Position numbers and translations under genes: made by a program. The notes beneath the pieces were generated by a model, which saw only the letters and a list, made by a program, of their open reading frames with translations, ran no database searches and was not told the DNA's origin. A stretch of 7,524 bases of DNA from Microcaldota archaeon (GTDB lineage: Archaea; Micrarchaeota; Micrarchaeia; Micrarchaeales; Micrarchaeaceae): positions 1 through 7,524 of the forward strand of contig JASHUQ010000010.1 in the NCBI GenBank assembly GCA_030039935.1, read 5' to 3'. Shown here piece after piece: positions 6,044 to 7,524 of this stretch. Positions within the stretch are counted from its first letter, which is position 1. Each line of letters opens with the position of its first letter.

Positions 6044-7524
6044 ATGGCGAGAAAAGAATACGTAGTTGAAGAAATTCAGAAAATGATGAGCGACCATAAG
6101 CACATAAGGAATATCGCAATTATCGCTCATGTTCACCATGGAAAGACAAGCCTTACAGATTCATTGCTTGCACAGGCAGGACTGATTTCAAAGAACGTTG
6201 CTGGCGACATTCTATATACAAACTATGAGGCAATAGAGAAAGATAGAAGGATGACGATAAAGTCGGCATACATATCATTTGGATTCAACTACAAGAATGA
6301 AGACTATATAATAAACCTGATAGACACTCCCGGCCATGTTGACTTCGGAGGCCATGTAACAAGGTCTATGAGGGCTGTTGACGGCGTTGTACTTGTTGTT
6401 GATCCAGTAGAAGGAATAATGCCGCAGACAGAGACAGTTCTAAGGCAGGCAATGAAGGAAAAGGCAAAGCCCGTACTGTTCTTCAACAAGGTAGACAGGC
6501 TTCTTACAGAGCTGAGACTGACTCCAGAACAAACACAGGAAAGACTGCTAAAATTGATAAACGACATAAACAAGATGATAGAGGATTTTGCCCCAGAGGA
6601 ATATGCGCAAAAGTGGAAGGTGAGCGTTGACAAAGGAAGCGTTGCATTCGGCTCTGCACTTAGAAGATGGGCGATATCAAGAAGAGTTATGGAGACAACA
6701 AAGGCGACATTCAAGGACATATTCGAACTGACGGCAAAGAATGAGATTGAAAAGCTGCAGAAACTGTGCCCGATAGACGAAGCAACGTTGGCAATGGTTG
6801 TCGAGCATCTTCCAAACCCTGCAGAGGCCCAGCCGTACAGAATCCCCCAAATTTGGCATGGGGACCTTGCTTCTCCAGATGGAAAGGCGATGGTAGACGC
6901 GGATACAAAAGCAAAGACCAACGCTGTAATTTTTGGTATAAAATATGATCCGCATAGCGGAGAAGTGGCTGTTGGAAGGGTTTTCTCTGGAACGGTAAGG
7001 AAAGGAACAGAGCTTCACATATCCGGAAGAAGCCAAACACAAAAGGTTGCACAAGTAGGAATATACATGGGACCAGACAAGGTCCTTGTAGAATCGATTC
7101 CTGCTGGGAACATAGCTGCGATTGTCGGGGTTAGAGACCTTAATGTTGGAGATACACTAAGTGAAGATATTATAGAGCCGTTCGAACAATTGAAGTACTA
7201 TTCTCCACCTGTTGTAACAAAGGCGATAGAGGCAAAGGACTCTAGAGATACTACAAAACTAATAGAGGCACTTAGGGTTCTGACAAAAGAGGACCCAACA
7301 CTAAAGGCAGAGATAAACCAGGATACTGGAGAGCATCTGATAAGCGGAATGGGAGAGCTCCACCTTGAGACTGTTGAGACAAAGATAAAGGATGATTTCA
7401 AGATACCGATAACTACAAGCGCACCAATAGTCCTCTACCAGGAAACTATTGAGAGGAAGATTGGTCCTATTGAGGGAAAGAGCCCCAACAGGCACTCAAG
7501 GTTCTATGTAAATGTAGAGCCGCT
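6044..7524 (+). CDS. fusA: Translation elongation factor 2 (aEF-2), 3'-truncated, with altered P-loop
   Basis: aEF-2 is the GTPase that drives tRNA-mRNA translocation. The frame stays open to the right edge: 493 codons of a usual 730 or so. GTPase motifs are P-loop AHVHHGKTSL (29-38), switch I EKDRRMTI with Thr71, DTPGH with catalytic His98, NKVD (148-151) and GSA (203-205). Domain II includes GRVFSGTVRKG and IYMGPDK. Domain III includes LTKEDP, TGEHLISGMGELHLE, and domain IV opens at GKSPNRHSRFYVNVEPL. Domain IV with the diphthamide His and domain V lie outside. Oddities: His31 replaces the P-loop Asp of HVDHGK, and Arg69-Met70 replace the Gly-Ile of RGITI (eukaryotes have Cys-Ile). Length in these regions is unchanged and the reading frame is clean, so this looks like real divergence. 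An EF-2 paralogue is possible, but the operon position favours the main factor. Confidence 0.94.
   Translation, partial: MARKEYVVEEIQKMMSDHKHIRNIAIIAHVHHGKTSLTDSLLAQAGLISKNVAGDILYTNYEAIEKDRRMTIKSAYISFGFNYKNEDYIINLIDTPGHVDFGGHVTRSMRAVDGVVLVVDPVEGIMPQTETVLRQAMKEKAKPVLFFNKVDRLLTELRLTPEQTQERLLKLINDINKMIEDFAPEEYAQKWKVSVDKGSVAFGSALRRWAISRRVMETTKATFKDIFELTAKNEIEKLQKLCPIDEATLAMVVEHLPNPAEAQPYRIPQIWHGDLASPDGKAMVDADTKAKTNAVIFGIKYDPHSGEVAVGRVFSGTVRKGTELHISGRSQTQKVAQVGIYMGPDKVLVESIPAGNIAAIVGVRDLNVGDTLSEDIIEPFEQLKYYSPPVVTKAIEAKDSRDTTKLIEALRVLTKEDPTLKAEINQDTGEHLISGMGELHLETVETKIKDDFKIPITTSAPIVLYQETIERKIGPIEGKSPNRHSRFYVNVEP

Noticed and set aside
1..7524. Insertion sequence, CRISPR array, tRNA, rRNA or attachment site
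   Set aside because: No terminal inverted repeats, transposase motifs, regular spaced repeats or tRNA cloverleaf pattern were found; the window is almost fully occupied by conserved coding genes.

Overview
The window is archaeal chromosomal DNA with moderate, slightly AT-leaning composition. The evidence is a run of archaeal-type genes: an SMC protein, a signal peptidase I with a Ser/His/Asp catalytic set (the archaeal/ER Sec11 type, not the bacterial Ser/Lys type), and the archaeal order L30e - S12 - S7 - EF-2 with archaeal-type sequences. Isoleucine is mostly ATA and arginine mostly AGA/AGG. TATA-like boxes lie about 25 bases before plausible transcript starts. Several normally invariant translation-protein positions are changed, which suggests a fast-evolving lineage. 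A DPANN archaeon, perhaps Micrarchaeota-like, is my guess, but nothing here proves it.

Left block (1-3618): the 3' three-quarters or so of an smc gene runs in from the left edge. It overlaps by 14 bases a TTG-started gene for a three-helix membrane signal peptidase with an unusually large extracytoplasmic insertion. The overlap implies joint transcription. Middle block (3619-4465): one gene behind its own TATA-like box encodes an unrecognised single-helix membrane protein with a Ser/Thr-rich stalk and a sequon-rich outer domain. Right block (4466-7524): a clear TATA box, a leader hairpin, then a tightly packed ribosomal 'str-like' operon: L30e, S12, S7 and the first two-thirds of EF-2, which runs off the right edge. 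Gaps are 2, 4 and 17 bases. The usual nusA between L30e and S12, and RNA polymerase genes just upstream, are absent.

The right block builds the decoding and translocation machinery. The most notable observations are there: uS12 has a rewritten decoding-centre loop (PNSA to PHSG) and Cys in place of the near-universal Asp before the IPG turn. EF-2 has His instead of Asp in its P-loop (HVHHGK) and Arg instead of Gly in the switch I motif. The two proteins touch on the ribosome and are encoded about 1 kb apart. No mobile element, CRISPR array, tRNA or rRNA was seen. No gene-free stretch exceeds 80 bases.
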